Positions 17,016 to 27,254 are shown, numbered from the stretch's first letter. The stretch: 64,000 nt of DNA from Paenibacillus plantarum (GCF_013141695.1 NZ_WHNY01000037.1:1-64000); one strand, 5' to 3'. Made by a program: numbers and translations. The notes: a model not told the origin generated them from the letters alone.

Positions 17016-18404
17016 CTAGGTATGTGATTCGTATTTCTTGCGCAGCGATTTAGCTAACCCATCCGCAGCCTTCCAGATGTCTCCTGCACCCATGGTGAGA
17101 ACGAGGTCACCAGGTTGAACATGGTCTATCAAATACGTCAGTACTTCTTCACGTGTGGCAATGTGCTGAACATTCGGGTTGCTGTTGCTGCGTATCAACT
17201 CAACTAGTTTAACAGAGTCTACACCTTCAATCCGTTGTTCGCCTGCCGGTGAATAAATATCCGTAATGATTACTTCATCCGCTTCTAAGAAGGAACGGCT
17301 AAACTGCTCAAACAAATAGTAAGTTCGCGTATAGCGTTGCGGCTGAAACACAGCGACGATCCGTTTTCTCGTTGCTTTCGCAGCAGAAATCGTTGCTTGA
17401 ATTTCCGTAGGGTGATGCGCATAATCATCAATGACCAAGATATTTTCAACTTCTCCGAGTACTTGGAATCTACGTTTAGCACCACGAAACTCTTGAATCG
17501 CTTCCGCAATGCTCTCGAAAGATAGTCCTGCTTCCAAGCAAGTAATCAGTGTCGCGAGTGCATTGTATACATTATGTTTACCAGGCACTGACAGGCTGAC
17601 TTGGCCAAGGGATGCACCGTTAAACTCCACCGTAAAGGTTACCTTGCGATCACCTAGTGAGATGTCACGTGCGATATAATCCGCTTGCGTTTCAATCCCG
17701 TACGTAATCACTTGACTTTGAATTTCCGGTATCATTTCACGTAGGAATTCATCATCCTGACATACAATCGCTTTTCCGCCAGGTCTAACTTGGCTCAAGA
17801 ATTGTTTGTATGCTTTCTTCAAGTTCTCGAAATCGCCATTATAATTTTCCAAATGGTCGGCTTCGATATTGTTCACTAACGCGAGGGTTGGGTGATATTG
17901 CAGGAAGGTGCCATCGCTCTCATCGGCCTCCGCAACAACGTACTCTCCTTTGCCAGCTTTGGCATTGCTGCCTACATTCATAATTTCTCCACCGATGATA
18001 TACGTTGGATCCGTGCCGCAAATCTCCATCACCAAAGCAATCATGGAGGACGTTGTAGTCTTCCCATGGGCGCCTGCTACGGCAATCCCTTTGCGCTCAT
18101 TCATCAGCCTGCCCAGCATTTGTGAGCGATGAATAATCGGAATGTTCATTTGCTCTGCTGCTTGCATTTCCACATTATCTTTGGCTAATGCCGTTGAGTA
18201 TACAACCAAATCGGCTCCTGATACGTTCGTTGCCTCATGGCCGATAAAGACTCTAGCACCTTTCGCTTTCAGTTTATCTGTAAGCTCCTGTTGTGCAAGA
18301 TCTGACCCCGAAATGCGGTATCCCATTTCGAGCATGACTTTGGCAATGGCACTCATGCCGTATCCGCCGATTCCTATAAAATGTACGTGTTCTGCTTGAC
18401 TCAC
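17016..18404 (-). CDS. murC: UDP-N-acetylmuramate--L-alanine ligase MurC
   Basis: Cytoplasmic ATP-dependent ligase adding the first amino acid of the peptidoglycan stem. The 462-aa protein has the N-terminal UDP-binding motif HFIGIGGYGMSAIAKV, the ATP loop VAGAHGKTTTSSMIA, the central EADESDGTFLQYHPTLAL and the C-terminal DDYAHHPTEIQAT. Start is GTG with GGTGAG upstream. It follows folC by 7 bp; this pairing is not the B. subtilis arrangement but groups two Mur-ligase-fold enzymes. Confidence 0.96.
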   Translation of the reverse strand: MSQAEHVHFIGIGGYGMSAIAKVMLEMGYRISGSDLAQQELTDKLKAKGARVFIGHEATNVSGADLVVYSTALAKDNVEMQAAEQMNIPIIHRSQMLGRLMNERKGIAVAGAHGKTTTSSMIALVMEICGTDPTYIIGGEIMNVGSNAKAGKGEYVVAEADESDGTFLQYHPTLALVNNIEADHLENYNGDFENLKKAYKQFLSQVRPGGKAIVCQDDEFLREMIPEIQSQVITYGIETQADYIARDISLGDRKVTFTVEFNGASLGQVSLSVPGKHNVYNALATLITCLEAGLSFESIAEAIQEFRGAKRRFQVLGEVENILVIDDYAHHPTEIQATISAAKATRKRIVAVFQPQRYTRTYYLFEQFSRSFLEADEVIITDIYSPAGEQRIEGVDSVKLVELIRSNSNPNVQHIATREEVLTYLIDHVQPGDLVLTMGAGDIWKAADGLAKSLRKKYESHT

Positions 18405-18411
18405 GCCGTTC

Positions 18412-19785
18412 TCACCATCCTTTTTCAGAATCGGTTTGATAGGTTATCCAAGAACGAACATCAGAGATTAAATACAGCGTGCCGGATACGACCGCCAGAT
18501 CATCCTGCTCAGTTCTATTTGTTAATAAGGTTAGAGCCTGCTTCCAATCACGTTCAACAACAATGTCAACCTCTAGATTCATCTCTTGAAGAAGACCACT
18601 TGCGATGTCGGCGAGCAGGGAAGCATCCCCTTTTTTATGAAAATTTGCTTCTGTAATAATGAGCGTATCCACCAATGGTAGTATATGCCTTAAGTAGCCT
18701 GTATGATTCTTCGTAGCTAGCATTCCAATCATCATGTGAAGCTTCTTGTAGCTATACACATTCTGAAGTGCTGCAGCTAGTGTCGCAGCTCCCTCAGGGT
18801 TATGTGCCCCATCAATAAGGATGCGCGGCTCCTGTGAAACCATTTCCAATCTACCCGGCCATTTGGTTCCCACAAGCCCCTTCTGCAAATCTACGTCCTC
18901 CACGATGGTGGCGTAATATTGGCGAAGAACCTCCAGTGTCATAACCGCTACAGCAGCATTCTTCAATTGGTGTTCACCATTCAATGTAATCGACAGATTC
19001 GGAATAGGTCGAAATGGTCCGTTAAACTGAAAGCTTTGATGATCTAGCTCACTGTTCACTTCGGTCAAGTTAAATTGATCACCTAGCGAATACAGTGTCG
19101 CTTTCTTTGCCTTCGCCGTTTGATCGATAACGCTCCAAATCGCCGCAGGCTCCACCGCTGTAATAACGGGAACTCCCGCTTTAATGATGCCCGCTTTTTC
19201 AGCAGCTACAAGCTCCAGGGTATCCCCCAGAATATCCATGTGATCATGACCGACATTCGTAATCACGGTAACAATTGGATTCACGATATTCGTGCTATCC
19301 AGCCTTCCCCCGAGTCCAGTCTCCCATACGACATAATCGGGATAAGCCACTTTCCCAAAGTATAGAATCGCCAGTGCCGTTGAAATCTCAAACATGGTTG
19401 GCGGACCTACCTCTGTGGCTGCAATCTCATCCACAATTGGCTTCATCTCATTCACCAAGCGAAGCAGTACATCATCCTCAATATCGGCGCCATTGACTTG
19501 TATACGATTCGTATACCGCACCAAGTAAGGCGACGTAAACGTGCCTACATCATAGCCGCACGCTTGAAGCACGGAAGCAAGGTAAGCGCATGTTGAGCCC
19601 TTGCCATTCGTTCCGGCCACATGAATGAACTTCATCCTGCGTTCGGGGTTACCCAACTTCTCCATGAGTAGATGCATACGTTGGAGGCCCGGCTTCATGC
19701 CGAGCTTCTCCATCCGTCCAACGATCCAATCAATGGCTTCCTGTGCGGATTGGAATTCACCCGCCGTGTTCTTGATTTCATCCAT
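18412..19785 (-). CDS. folC: Folylpolyglutamate synthase / dihydrofolate synthase FolC
   Basis: Mur-ligase-fold enzyme that adds glutamate to dihydropteroate and folates. The 457-aa protein opens MDEIKNTAGEFQSAQEA, with the P-loop VAGTNGKGSTCAYLASVL, GRLDSTNIVNP, TNVGHDHMDILG and DGAHNPEGA. The ATG at 19785 is preferred because GAGG lies 9 nt upstream; an ATG three codons earlier overlaps that site. Downstream of valS by 70 bp, as in B. subtilis. Confidence 0.96.
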   Translation of the reverse strand: MDEIKNTAGEFQSAQEAIDWIVGRMEKLGMKPGLQRMHLLMEKLGNPERRMKFIHVAGTNGKGSTCAYLASVLQACGYDVGTFTSPYLVRYTNRIQVNGADIEDDVLLRLVNEMKPIVDEIAATEVGPPTMFEISTALAILYFGKVAYPDYVVWETGLGGRLDSTNIVNPIVTVITNVGHDHMDILGDTLELVAAEKAGIIKAGVPVITAVEPAAIWSVIDQTAKAKKATLYSLGDQFNLTEVNSELDHQSFQFNGPFRPIPNLSITLNGEHQLKNAAVAVMTLEVLRQYYATIVEDVDLQKGLVGTKWPGRLEMVSQEPRILIDGAHNPEGAATLAAALQNVYSYKKLHMMIGMLATKNHTGYLRHILPLVDTLIITEANFHKKGDASLLADIASGLLQEMNLEVDIVVERDWKQALTLLTNRTEQDDLAVVSGTLYLISDVRSWITYQTDSEKGW

Positions 19786-19855
19786 TGTTCTCATCCTCTT
19801 TTACTATATGAATCACCATGTAGACGAACCTAGGCAATCGTATAATTTACGTTCT

Positions 19856-22516
19856 TTAAGCCTTTAACTCCGCTAATCGAGCGATAACTTTATCCCGTTT
19901 GTCTGCATAATCAGCAAGCTTGGCTTTCTCTTCTTCGATGACTTTCGCTGGCGCTTTAGCTACAAAACCTTCATTACCCAGTTTCTTCTCGATACGCTCA
20001 ACTTCACCGTGTAAGGATTGCAGCTCTTTGTCCAAGCGTGCAAGCTCTTGCGTGATATCGATCAAGCCCGCTAATGGCAAGTAAAGCTCAGCCCCCGTAA
20101 TAATCGACGTCATTGCTTTGTCAGGCGCAGTCATTGTAAGGTCAATTTCAAGCAGGGACGTGTTACAGAAGCGTTTCAGGTATTCTTCATTTTTGCTGAG
20201 AATGTCCTGTGTCTCTGCACTAGCTGGTTTGATCAAGAGCTCGACCTTCTTACTCATCGGCACATTTACTTCCGCACGGATATTACGAACGGAACGAATC
20301 GCTTCCATCAAAAGCTCCATCTCCCGAATCGCATCCGGCGCTTCGAAAGCGGCATTCTCAGTCGGCCAAGCCGCGAGTGTAATCGTGTCCCCAACATGCG
20401 GCAAGTGCTGCCAAATTTCCTCAGAAATAAATGGCATGAACGGGTGAATCAAACGTTGCGTTTGATCTAATACATAAGCTAGAACCGATTGTGTCTGCTT
20501 TTTCGCCGCCGCATCCGTCCCATATAAGCTCAGTTTACTGAACTCAATGTACCAGTCACAGAGATCATCCCAGATGAAGTTATAGAGTAGACGGCCGGTT
20601 TCGCCGAACTCATAGCTATCAATTAGACGAGTCACATCACGAACAGTTTCATTCAAACGATGCAATATCCAACGATCTGCTGTCCCTAATGGGCCTGTCA
20701 AATCAATATCCGCTGCGTTTACACCTTCTAAATTCATCAGTGCAAATCGGGAAGCATTCCAAATCTTATTGGCAAAATTACGAGCTTGCTCAACCCGCTC
20801 CCACCGGAAGCGCAAATCTTGACCTGGCGTGCTGCTCGTAGAAATCATATAGCGCATGGCATCTGCGCCGTATTTCTCGATCACTTCCAACGGATCAACG
20901 CCGTTTCCGAGCGATTTGGACATTTTACGTCCTTCGGAATCACGAACAAGGCCATGCATAAGCACATCTTTAAATGGAATTTGATCCGTAAATTCGAGTC
21001 CTTGGAAAATCATCCGCGCAACCCAGAAGTAAATGATATCGTAACCAGTAACTAGGACACTCGTCGGATAGAAACGCTTCATATCCTCGGAATCATTCGG
21101 CCAGCCTAAAGTGGAGAAAGGCCATAGCGCCGAGCTGAACCATGTATCCAGTACATCGTTATCTTGATTAAGATTCGCACTTTGACAATGGGAGCAAGCC
21201 GTAGCATCCTCACGAGCTACCGTGATTTGACCGCAATCCGCACAGTGCCAAGCAGGAATCCGGTGACCCCACCATAATTGACGGGAAATACACCAGTCAC
21301 GCACATTTTCAATCCAGTTCAAATACGTTTTCTCGAAGCGATCGGGTACAAAATTAACACCCTTGCCTGATTTTTGCGCTTCAATCGCTTGATCCGCGAG
21401 CGGCTGCATTTTCACGAACCATTGGGTAGACAAGTAAGGCTCAATTACGGCACCACTGCGCTCACTATGTCCAACTTGATGAACGTGCTCTTCAATTTTG
21501 ATCAGTACACCTTGCTCTTTCAAATCAGCAACGATTTGCTTACGGCACTCAAAACGGTCTTGCCCCTGGTATGGGCCGGCATTCGCGTTCATCGTTCCCG
21601 TTTCGTCCATAACCAGAATTTGCGGCAAATTGTGACGCTTTCCTACTTCGAAATCGTTCGGATCATGCGCAGGCGTAATTTTTACCGCGCCGCTTCCGAA
21701 TTCCTTTTCAACATAATCGTCTGCAATAATCGGAATTTCACGGTTTACAATCGGCAGCAGCAAAGACTTCCCAATGAGGTGCTTATAGCGCTCATCCTTC
21801 GGATGAACAGCAACCGCTGTGTCTCCCAGCATCGTCTCAGGTCGCGTTGTTGCAACAACGATCGAACCTGATCCATCTGTTGTTTCATATTTCAAATGGT
21901 ACAGGGCACCTTGTACTTCTTTGTATTCCACTTCAATATCCGAAAGCGCTGTGCGTGCCGCTGGATCCCAGTTAATAATATAGTTGCCGCGATAAATGAG
22001 ACCTTTTTCAAACAAGCTTACGAAAACTTCACGAACAGCTTGCGAAAGTCCTTCATCCAATGTGAAGCGTTCACGTGAATAATCGAGTGAGAAGCCCATT
22101 TTGGCCCATTGCTCACGAATCGTATCCGCGTATAATTCTTTCCACTCCCAGACTTTCTCCAAGAATTTCTCACGCCCAAGATCATAACGTGTTTGTCCTT
22201 GTTCGCGAAGCTTCTGCTCTACACGCGTTTGTGTTGCAATACCAGCATGGTCAGAACCAGGCAGCCACAATGTGTCAAAGCCCTGCATCCGCTTCGTACG
22301 AATAAGAATATCTTGCAGTGTGAAATCAAGCGCATGCCCGATGTGCAGCATACCCGTTACGTTCGGAGGCGGAATCACAATCGTGTAGGTTTCCGCATCT
22401 GGACGGTTGCCTGCTTTGAAGAATTCATTTTTAATCCAGTAGTCGTACCATTTACGCTCCGCTTCTTTCGGGTCGTACGTGGTAGGCATTTCCGTTTGTA
22501 ATTTCGTTTCGGTCAT
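19856..22516 (-). CDS. valS: Valyl-tRNA synthetase
   Basis: Class I synthetase charging tRNA-Val. The 886-aa protein holds the HIGH motif [14 protein letters not shown] (about 50-63), a CP1 editing domain (about 185-345) with [13 protein letters not shown], a four-cysteine zinc site (CADCGQ, CSHCQS, about 430-460), the KMSKS loop [14 protein letters not shown] (about 525-540), the anticodon domain, and a C-terminal coiled coil (about 815-886). GGAGG lies 7 nt before the ATG. Expression is controlled by the upstream T-box. Confidence 0.98.
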   Translation of the reverse strand: MTETKLQTEMPTTYDPKEAERKWYDYWIKNEFFKAGNRPDAETYTIVIPPPNVTGMLHIGHALDFTLQDILIRTKRMQGFDTLWLPGSDHAGIATQTRVEQKLREQGQTRYDLGREKFLEKVWEWKELYADTIREQWAKMGFSLDYSRERFTLDEGLSQAVREVFVSLFEKGLIYRGNYIINWDPAARTALSDIEVEYKEVQGALYHLKYETTDGSGSIVVATTRPETMLGDTAVAVHPKDERYKHLIGKSLLLPIVNREIPIIADDYVEKEFGSGAVKITPAHDPNDFEVGKRHNLPQILVMDETGTMNANAGPYQGQDRFECRKQIVADLKEQGVLIKIEEHVHQVGHSERSGAVIEPYLSTQWFVKMQPLADQAIEAQKSGKGVNFVPDRFEKTYLNWIENVRDWCISRQLWWGHRIPAWHCADCGQITVAREDATACSHCQSANLNQDNDVLDTWFSSALWPFSTLGWPNDSEDMKRFYPTSVLVTGYDIIYFWVARMIFQGLEFTDQIPFKDVLMHGLVRDSEGRKMSKSLGNGVDPLEVIEKYGADAMRYMISTSSTPGQDLRFRWERVEQARNFANKIWNASRFALMNLEGVNAADIDLTGPLGTADRWILHRLNETVRDVTRLIDSYEFGETGRLLYNFIWDDLCDWYIEFSKLSLYGTDAAAKKQTQSVLAYVLDQTQRLIHPFMPFISEEIWQHLPHVGDTITLAAWPTENAAFEAPDAIREMELLMEAIRSVRNIRAEVNVPMSKKVELLIKPASAETQDILSKNEEYLKRFCNTSLLEIDLTMTAPDKAMTSIITGAELYLPLAGLIDITQELARLDKELQSLHGEVERIEKKLGNEGFVAKAPAKVIEEEKAKLADYADKRDKVIARLAELKA

Positions 22517-22553
22517 AAAAGTACCTCCATATCTGGCTAGTTGTTATAAACAC

Positions 22554-22850
22554 AAAAAAACCTTTCGCCCCAAAAAGGACGAAAGGTATAGCTTCCGTGG
22601 TACCACCTTCATTTCATGCGACTTGCCCCAATAGCAAATAACATGACACTTAAACAGATAACGGCTGCGACCGGAAAATGCTAATGCAGGCGAGAAATGA
22701 AAACTCGGCGATTGCACTCACATTTACTGCTCCAGGGCGACTTCGATCGGATGTATCCTGAGGAACCTCTCAGCGCTGCAGTTCCACTCTCTGAAGGGCG
22801 TTCCGACTACTACTCCCTATCTTTGCAATTCCATATGTTGGTTTGAAAAT
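22554..22850 (-). promoter_or_regulatory. T-box riboswitch leader of valS (valine specifier)
   Basis: The minus strand carries the invariant T-box AAGGTGGTACCACGG (22595-22609), followed by a terminator ACCTTTCGTCC / GGGGCGAAAGGT with seven T (22554-22587). Upstream, Stem I has the AGAGAGTGG motif and a bulge GAAGTCGCC whose GTC triplet (22739-22741) is a valine codon. Uncharged tRNA-Val should pair with both sites and favour antitermination. Confidence 0.95.
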
Positions 22851-22862
22851 GAGTTACACTAT

Positions 22863-22891
22863 ATGATATCGAATTATCGACACATAGTCAA
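22863..22891 (-). promoter_or_regulatory. Sigma-A-type promoter of the valS T-box operon
   Basis: TTGACT, a 17-nt spacer and TATCAT on the minus strand, starting transcription just ahead of the T-box leader. Confidence 0.7.
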
Positions 22892-22966
22892 TAATTTCGA
22901 CGCCTATTCTAAGGATTATTTTCTAGTATTGGGCGGAAAGTCGGAATTTATACTAGGACAAACATA

Positions 22967-23002
22967 AAGAGCCCCCAGCTGCTATCAGCAGCCAGAAGCT
23001 CT
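22967..23002 (-). terminator. Intrinsic terminator after spoVID-like gene
   Basis: The minus strand has AAGAGCTTCTGGCTGCTG, ATA, then CAGCTGGGGGCTCTTT with a mismatch, ending in TTT. It separates the spoVID-like gene from the valS promoter. Confidence 0.7.
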
Positions 23003-23019
23003 TGCCTATGTATCATTAT

Positions 23020-24117
23020 TTATTTGGGTAAATAAATAACTTGCCCCACAACAATATCCTGATCACCTAGACGATTCATCAATTGAAGCTCACGCGTGGT
23101 CAGTTGATAGCGCTTCGCGATGGATTCTAAGGTGTCGTCCTTCTGAACGATACATAGTTTGAGCTTCCTGAACTCTTGTGACTCCGATCTGCTCTGAAGG
23201 AATAGTCGCCGCCACTCTACCGCATCTATCCGCGATTCCGCCTCAAGAGCCGCTTGCGCCTCAGCTTCCGCAAGCCGCTTGTCGGAAAGATACGTGCCTG
23301 CCTTAGATAATAGCGATTTGATGCCATATGGGTTAACCTCCACGGCGTCCGTTGCCTTCTTGCCAAAGGCAACTTTCAGTTCCTTTTTTTCCTCCGTAAC
23401 GACGGTACTATCCGCATGCGGGGTCACTTTCAGCTCGATTTGTTCAAATTCCACACCGATCGTGTCGTCCCCCGAAAAGGGTTCCGGCTGAGCCGCAACG
23501 ACAGTTGGTTCTGGTGAAGCTGCTATCAACGTTGGGCTTGGCGTAGGTAAAGGTGTAGGAAGAACAGGTGCTGGTGGTGCTTCAATCACTTGTTGAACTT
23601 CTGGAACTGGTTGAACCTGTGGTTCTTGAACATACGGTGCTGGTGTAGGTACAGGTTCTGATACGTAAGGCATGACGGGTTCAGAGCGTGGGTACTCAAT
23701 TTGATGGACAAAAGTAACCTCTTCTTCCTCTCGCCAGCTTTCTTGCGGCACAGATACCATTTCTACACCTTGCAAAGAAAGTACACCAGTTACATTAAGA
23801 CTTCGTGCCGATAAAAGGTCGATATCAAAATTCTCGATCTCTACCTGAATATCTTCTACACGATGAATACGATTCAAGGGCAGCGTAATTTCGACAGGAA
23901 TCAAATGCTCAAGTGTGCGAGGACTGCCGCCTTCTTCACTGAAGTAGTTGCCTGTAAGTAGTAGATTCCCCTTTAAGATCGCTTGATCATCCAGCGTTAT
24001 TACTTGAATATGCGGAAGCAATTCTACCTCATTCAATTCTTGTATAGCCGCCAAATTCTCCTGCAAATGCACACGTTCATAAATATCAAAGCGTAACCCT
24101 GGTTGTTGTTCAGACAC
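23020..24117 (-). CDS. spoVID: SpoVID-like spore coat morphogenetic protein with LysM domain
   Basis: SpoVID coats the forespore and is needed for coat encasement. The 365-aa protein has an N-terminal beta-rich domain (about 5-125) with RFDIYERVHL, NLLLTGNYF and IPVEITLPLNRI, matching the SpoVID N-domain, a Pro/Val/Glu-rich linker (about 140-225, with APAPVLP-type repeats) and a C-terminal LysM (about 318-364, CIVQKDDTLESIAKRY). B. subtilis SpoVID is longer (575 aa) but sits in the same place, between hemL and valS. The start is GTG with GGGAGG upstream. The function is inferred from domains and synteny. Confidence 0.85.
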   Translation of the reverse strand: MSEQQPGLRFDIYERVHLQENLAAIQELNEVELLPHIQVITLDDQAILKGNLLLTGNYFSEEGGSPRTLEHLIPVEITLPLNRIHRVEDIQVEIENFDIDLLSARSLNVTGVLSLQGVEMVSVPQESWREEEEVTFVHQIEYPRSEPVMPYVSEPVPTPAPYVQEPQVQPVPEVQQVIEAPPAPVLPTPLPTPSPTLIAASPEPTVVAAQPEPFSGDDTIGVEFEQIELKVTPHADSTVVTEEKKELKVAFGKKATDAVEVNPYGIKSLLSKAGTYLSDKRLAEAEAQAALEAESRIDAVEWRRLFLQSRSESQEFRKLKLCIVQKDDTLESIAKRYQLTTRELQLMNRLGDQDIVVGQVIYLPK

Positions 24118-24233
24118 CGAATGAATCCTCCCTTCCGTTAATTCGAAACATAAACCGGCTCCGAATTGTTGGGTGATATACTTGATTGTCTCTAAAAGTA
24201 TATGGGTGGATGAGGCCAGGCATGACTATATTT

Positions 24234-25121
24234 TTAACTCAATGACATTTGATCCAGTAACGTCTTGAAATCTAGTGGATAAGGTGCGTGCACAACGATC
24301 TCATTCTGTGTAACCGGATGATTGAATACCAGCCTTTCGCCGTGAAGGGCTTGTCGATGAAACGATCGCGAAGAACCTCCATATAAGATATCTCCGATAA
24401 GTGGATGTCCTAAATGGCTGAGATGGACTCGAATTTGATGTGTTCTGCCGGTTTCCAACTCCACTTCAACGAGTGCACCAGCTTTCATTTGTTGAACGAC
24501 ACGGTAATGTGTAAGTGCCTGATCCCCATTGGGAGCCACTCTTCGCTTCCCTGGCCGATGACGATCCTTGCCGATCGGTTCAGCAATCCATCCTTCCTTT
24601 TCTTTGAAAATCCCATGAGCTAGCGCAATATAACGTCTATCGATTTGTTTTTCTCGCATGGCTTCATCTAGCAGGACATGCGCCCATTCATTTTTGGCAT
24701 AAAGTACAACGCCCGTCGTATCTTGATCTAGACGATGAATATGCCGAACGCCGCATGCTTGTCCTGTTGCTTCATAATAGTGAGCTACCGCATTGGCAAG
24801 TGTTCCTCCTTGTCCGGCTTCAGCTGGATGGACAGACTTTCCAGCTGGTTTATTCACAACAAGAGTGAACTCATCTTCAAATAAAACGTCTAATGGGTAA
24901 GATTCCGCTTTAAACGCCGCCTTTTCCTGTGGAAAAACCTTAAGTCGAATCGTATTATTGTCAATGCGAACAAGTCCCTGGGAAGCTAATCGCAGGAAAT
25001 ATTTGCGAGGCACCGGGAGATAAGCCGCTAATTCTTCAACAGCGCCCGGTTTGAGCGGTTTCCATTGCTCATTCGGAAGCGGTAACTCCAACCATTCTCC
25101 AGTGCGCGACCAAGTAATCAT
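24234..25121 (-). CDS. RluD-family rRNA/tRNA pseudouridine synthase
   Basis: Converts uridine to pseudouridine in RNA; the target of this member is not evident. The 295-aa protein has a short N-terminal part without a full S4 domain and the catalytic domain (about 75-285) with motif II HRLDQDTTGVVLYAKN carrying the catalytic Asp, motif I VNKPAGKSVHPAE, and LETGRTHQIRVHLSHLGHP. The ATG overlaps the stop of a 37-aa ORF upstream (ATGA), suggesting translational coupling. Confidence 0.92.
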   Translation of the reverse strand: MITWSRTGEWLELPLPNEQWKPLKPGAVEELAAYLPVPRKYFLRLASQGLVRIDNNTIRLKVFPQEKAAFKAESYPLDVLFEDEFTLVVNKPAGKSVHPAEAGQGGTLANAVAHYYEATGQACGVRHIHRLDQDTTGVVLYAKNEWAHVLLDEAMREKQIDRRYIALAHGIFKEKEGWIAEPIGKDRHRPGKRRVAPNGDQALTHYRVVQQMKAGALVEVELETGRTHQIRVHLSHLGHPLIGDILYGGSSRSFHRQALHGERLVFNHPVTQNEIVVHAPYPLDFKTLLDQMSLS

Positions 25122-25231
25122 GATTTCATGCCTTTACGAAATGATAGAAAGATTGCTAGCAGAATGAGTAGAAATACAAAAACAATCGCCATAAGGTCGA
25201 TTGGGAAATCAAAAAAGTAATAACGTTTCAT
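25118..25231 (-). CDS. Small membrane protein, 37 aa, coupled to pseudouridine synthase
   Basis: Short ORF with AAGGAG about 12 nt before ATG. It encodes MKRYYFFDFPIDLMAI then a hydrophobic run VFVFLLILLAIFLSF and a basic tail RKGMKS. One membrane helix is predicted with a basic C-terminus. Its stop overlaps the ATG of the next gene by 3 nt. The hydrophobic pattern and coupling argue that it is translated; I recognise no family. It could act as a leader peptide or a membrane anchor partner. Confidence 0.6.
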   Translation of the reverse strand: MKRYYFFDFPIDLMAIVFVFLLILLAIFLSFRKGMKS

Positions 25232-25385
25232 AATTAGAACGAGCTCCTTAAGAAAGAGGGATTAAGTACACTTTATTTTAACAATTACCATTACCAATTG
25301 CATGCAAAAATATGATACTATTATTTTGTATTGTTTTTTTTCGACATTTTCTATCAATTTATTAATAGAGCAGGAGAGGTTTACC

Positions 25386-26891
25386 TTGGGTAGTTCAATT
25401 GCAAATCATTTTCGAAATTATAGTTGGTTGAAGCGGACTTTACTCGTTATAGCAGTATGTGCATTTTTAAGTTCTAGCTTTCTATTTCTAACCCCGCCAG
25501 GGACATTCGTTCGAGAGTATTTGGCCAAAACCGTCATAACAACGCAGCACCGCGACTGGGCTTGGATCTTCGTAGGCGCGCAGCGTCGTGATCAAATGGT
25601 GCTTGAGATGCAGAATTTAACGGAAGTTAACTCCATTGAGAAACAAGATATTGAGGCTGTTCAGTTCAATACAAACCGCCCAATTGAGAGTCTAGTCAAA
25701 GTAGAAGATATTTCAGGCACCCTGTGGAAGGGTAAGCGAATGTATGTATATGATCCACGTTCAATCCGTGTTGTCGTTCCTTCCAAACAAGGTGAAGGTG
25801 AACGAATTACAGCCATGGTTCAACGTACAGGTGCTGTTGCCGGTGTCAATGGCGGTGGCTTCAATGATCCTGACGGCCTTGGAAACGGATTTGCCCCAAT
25901 CGGTGCTATTATGTCCGGTGGTGAAATTCTTTATACCGACCAAGAGGGAAGCAACCCGCAACAAATTGTCGGATTCACGGATGAAGGAACACTCATTATC
26001 GGTAAATATACAATTAACGAATTACTGAAACTCGGCGTCTCTGAAGCCGTTTCCTTCTATCCGCGAGTTATCGCGAACGGTAAACCGCTAATTACAAGCG
26101 GTGATGGCGGATGGGGACGTGCGCCGCGAACAGCTGTTGGACAAAAAGCAGACGGTACGGTTATCTTTATCGTCATTGATGGCCGTCAAACGTCAAGTGT
26201 TGGTGCTACACTGAAAGAAGTTCAGGATCTTTTCTTAGAAGACGATGTCATCAACGCTGGATTCCTTGATGGCGGAGCATCTTCTGAAATGGTTTATAAT
26301 AATGCACTCATTACCAAACCATCTAGCCGTTATGGCGAACGTCGCTTACCTTCAGCTTTCTTAGTATTCGATCATCCTGAGAAAGTCGAAGTGAAGAACA
26401 TTTGGGCTGGCTTAACGACGATCGATGCAGGCGGTGCTTCAACTCACCCTGAATTCTTGAAAGAACAAGCAGAACTGAAGGCGCAAGGTAAATTACCTAC
26501 ACCAACGCCGAAAGCAACACCTACACCATCTGTTAAACCAGAAAGCACAGCTGAATCAGTTAAAGCTGGAGGCTCATCTTCACCTTCAAGTACCGACTCA
26601 ACGAAGCCGAACTCGACGGATAAGCCATCAACTGGAACACCAACGAATACAACTAGCCCTACACCAACAAATACAGGCAACCCAACACCAACTCCTATAG
26701 CTACGCCAACGCCAAGTAATGGGAATAATACAGGTGGTAACACGGGTAGTACGAAGCCAACGACAACAACTTCAACACCATCTCCTACACCGAGTACTAC
26801 ACCTAGTGCTACACCGAAGCCAGCAACGAATGGAGCGGAGACTCTACCTAACACTTCAACATCAACATCTCCAACAATTAAACCTAACTAA
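25386..26891 (+). CDS. Exported phosphodiester glycosidase (NAGPA-like) protein
   Basis: Protein with a NAGPA-type domain, the family of the uncovering enzyme that hydrolyses GlcNAc phosphodiesters; bacterial members probably act on wall polymers or exopolysaccharide. TTG at 25386 is chosen because AGGAGAGG lies 6 nt upstream, giving 501 aa; an ATG 28 codons earlier has no site. A membrane or signal segment (about 18-38) is followed by the domain (about 110-325) with GVNGGGFNDPDG, FYPRVIANGKP, RAPRTAVGQKADG and NAGFLDGGASSEMVYN. From about 360 a Pro/Thr/Ser-rich tail of about 140 residues (TPTP repeats) ends with LPNTS but no membrane anchor. Flanked by a terminator downstream. Confidence 0.83.
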   Translation: MGSSIANHFRNYSWLKRTLLVIAVCAFLSSSFLFLTPPGTFVREYLAKTVITTQHRDWAWIFVGAQRRDQMVLEMQNLTEVNSIEKQDIEAVQFNTNRPIESLVKVEDISGTLWKGKRMYVYDPRSIRVVVPSKQGEGERITAMVQRTGAVAGVNGGGFNDPDGLGNGFAPIGAIMSGGEILYTDQEGSNPQQIVGFTDEGTLIIGKYTINELLKLGVSEAVSFYPRVIANGKPLITSGDGGWGRAPRTAVGQKADGTVIFIVIDGRQTSSVGATLKEVQDLFLEDDVINAGFLDGGASSEMVYNNALITKPSSRYGERRLPSAFLVFDHPEKVEVKNIWAGLTTIDAGGASTHPEFLKEQAELKAQGKLPTPTPKATPTPSVKPESTAESVKAGGSSSPSSTDSTKPNSTDKPSTGTPTNTTSPTPTNTGNPTPTPIATPTPSNGNNTGGNTGSTKPTTTTSTPSPTPSTTPSATPKPATNGAETLPNTSTSTSPTIKPN

Positions 26892-26912
26892 TACGTTCTA
26901 TCATAGTTAATA

Positions 26913-26956
26913 AACCAGCTAGCATCCGATTTTGCGGATGTGAGCTGGTTTTTTTT
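26913..26956 (+). terminator. Intrinsic terminator after the NAGPA-like gene
   Basis: ACCAGCTAGCATCCG and CGGATGTGAGCTGGT form a long stem around ATTTTG, followed by eight T. Confidence 0.9.
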
Positions 26957-27104
26957 GCGGGTGCATCTAATTGACACACGTGCAGCTTTGGGCAAACAAA
27001 TCATTCAAAACCTAGGAGGAGCAGGGTACTGGCACCACCAAGAAGCTACAAACCCCTTTAACCCAACATCATTTACATCGTCCGAGCGGCGGCGTGTCCG
27101 TCTT

Positions 27105-27164
27105 CTTGTCCTTGTCCTTGTCCTTGTCCTTGTCCTTGTCCTTGTCCTTGTCCTTGTCCTTGTC
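27105..27164. repeat. Tandem hexamer repeat (CTTGTC)x10
   Basis: Ten perfect copies of CTTGTC in a row, with degenerate copies at each edge (CTTCTC after). The tract lies in a 620-bp intergenic stretch between two terminators and encodes no convincing protein in any frame. It is expected to be length-variable by slippage. Confidence 0.95.
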
Positions 27165-27254
27165 CTTCTCCGCATCCCTTTGTTCTGCGTCCCATGTACG
27201 CTCCCATTTCCGCGACTCTTATCCCCGCATCCATACCGATGCGTACAATTGTAC

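Noticed and set aside
24234..25121. Assigning the pseudouridine synthase to RluD proper
   Set aside because: The N-terminal S4 domain is not clearly present, so the RNA target cannot be named.
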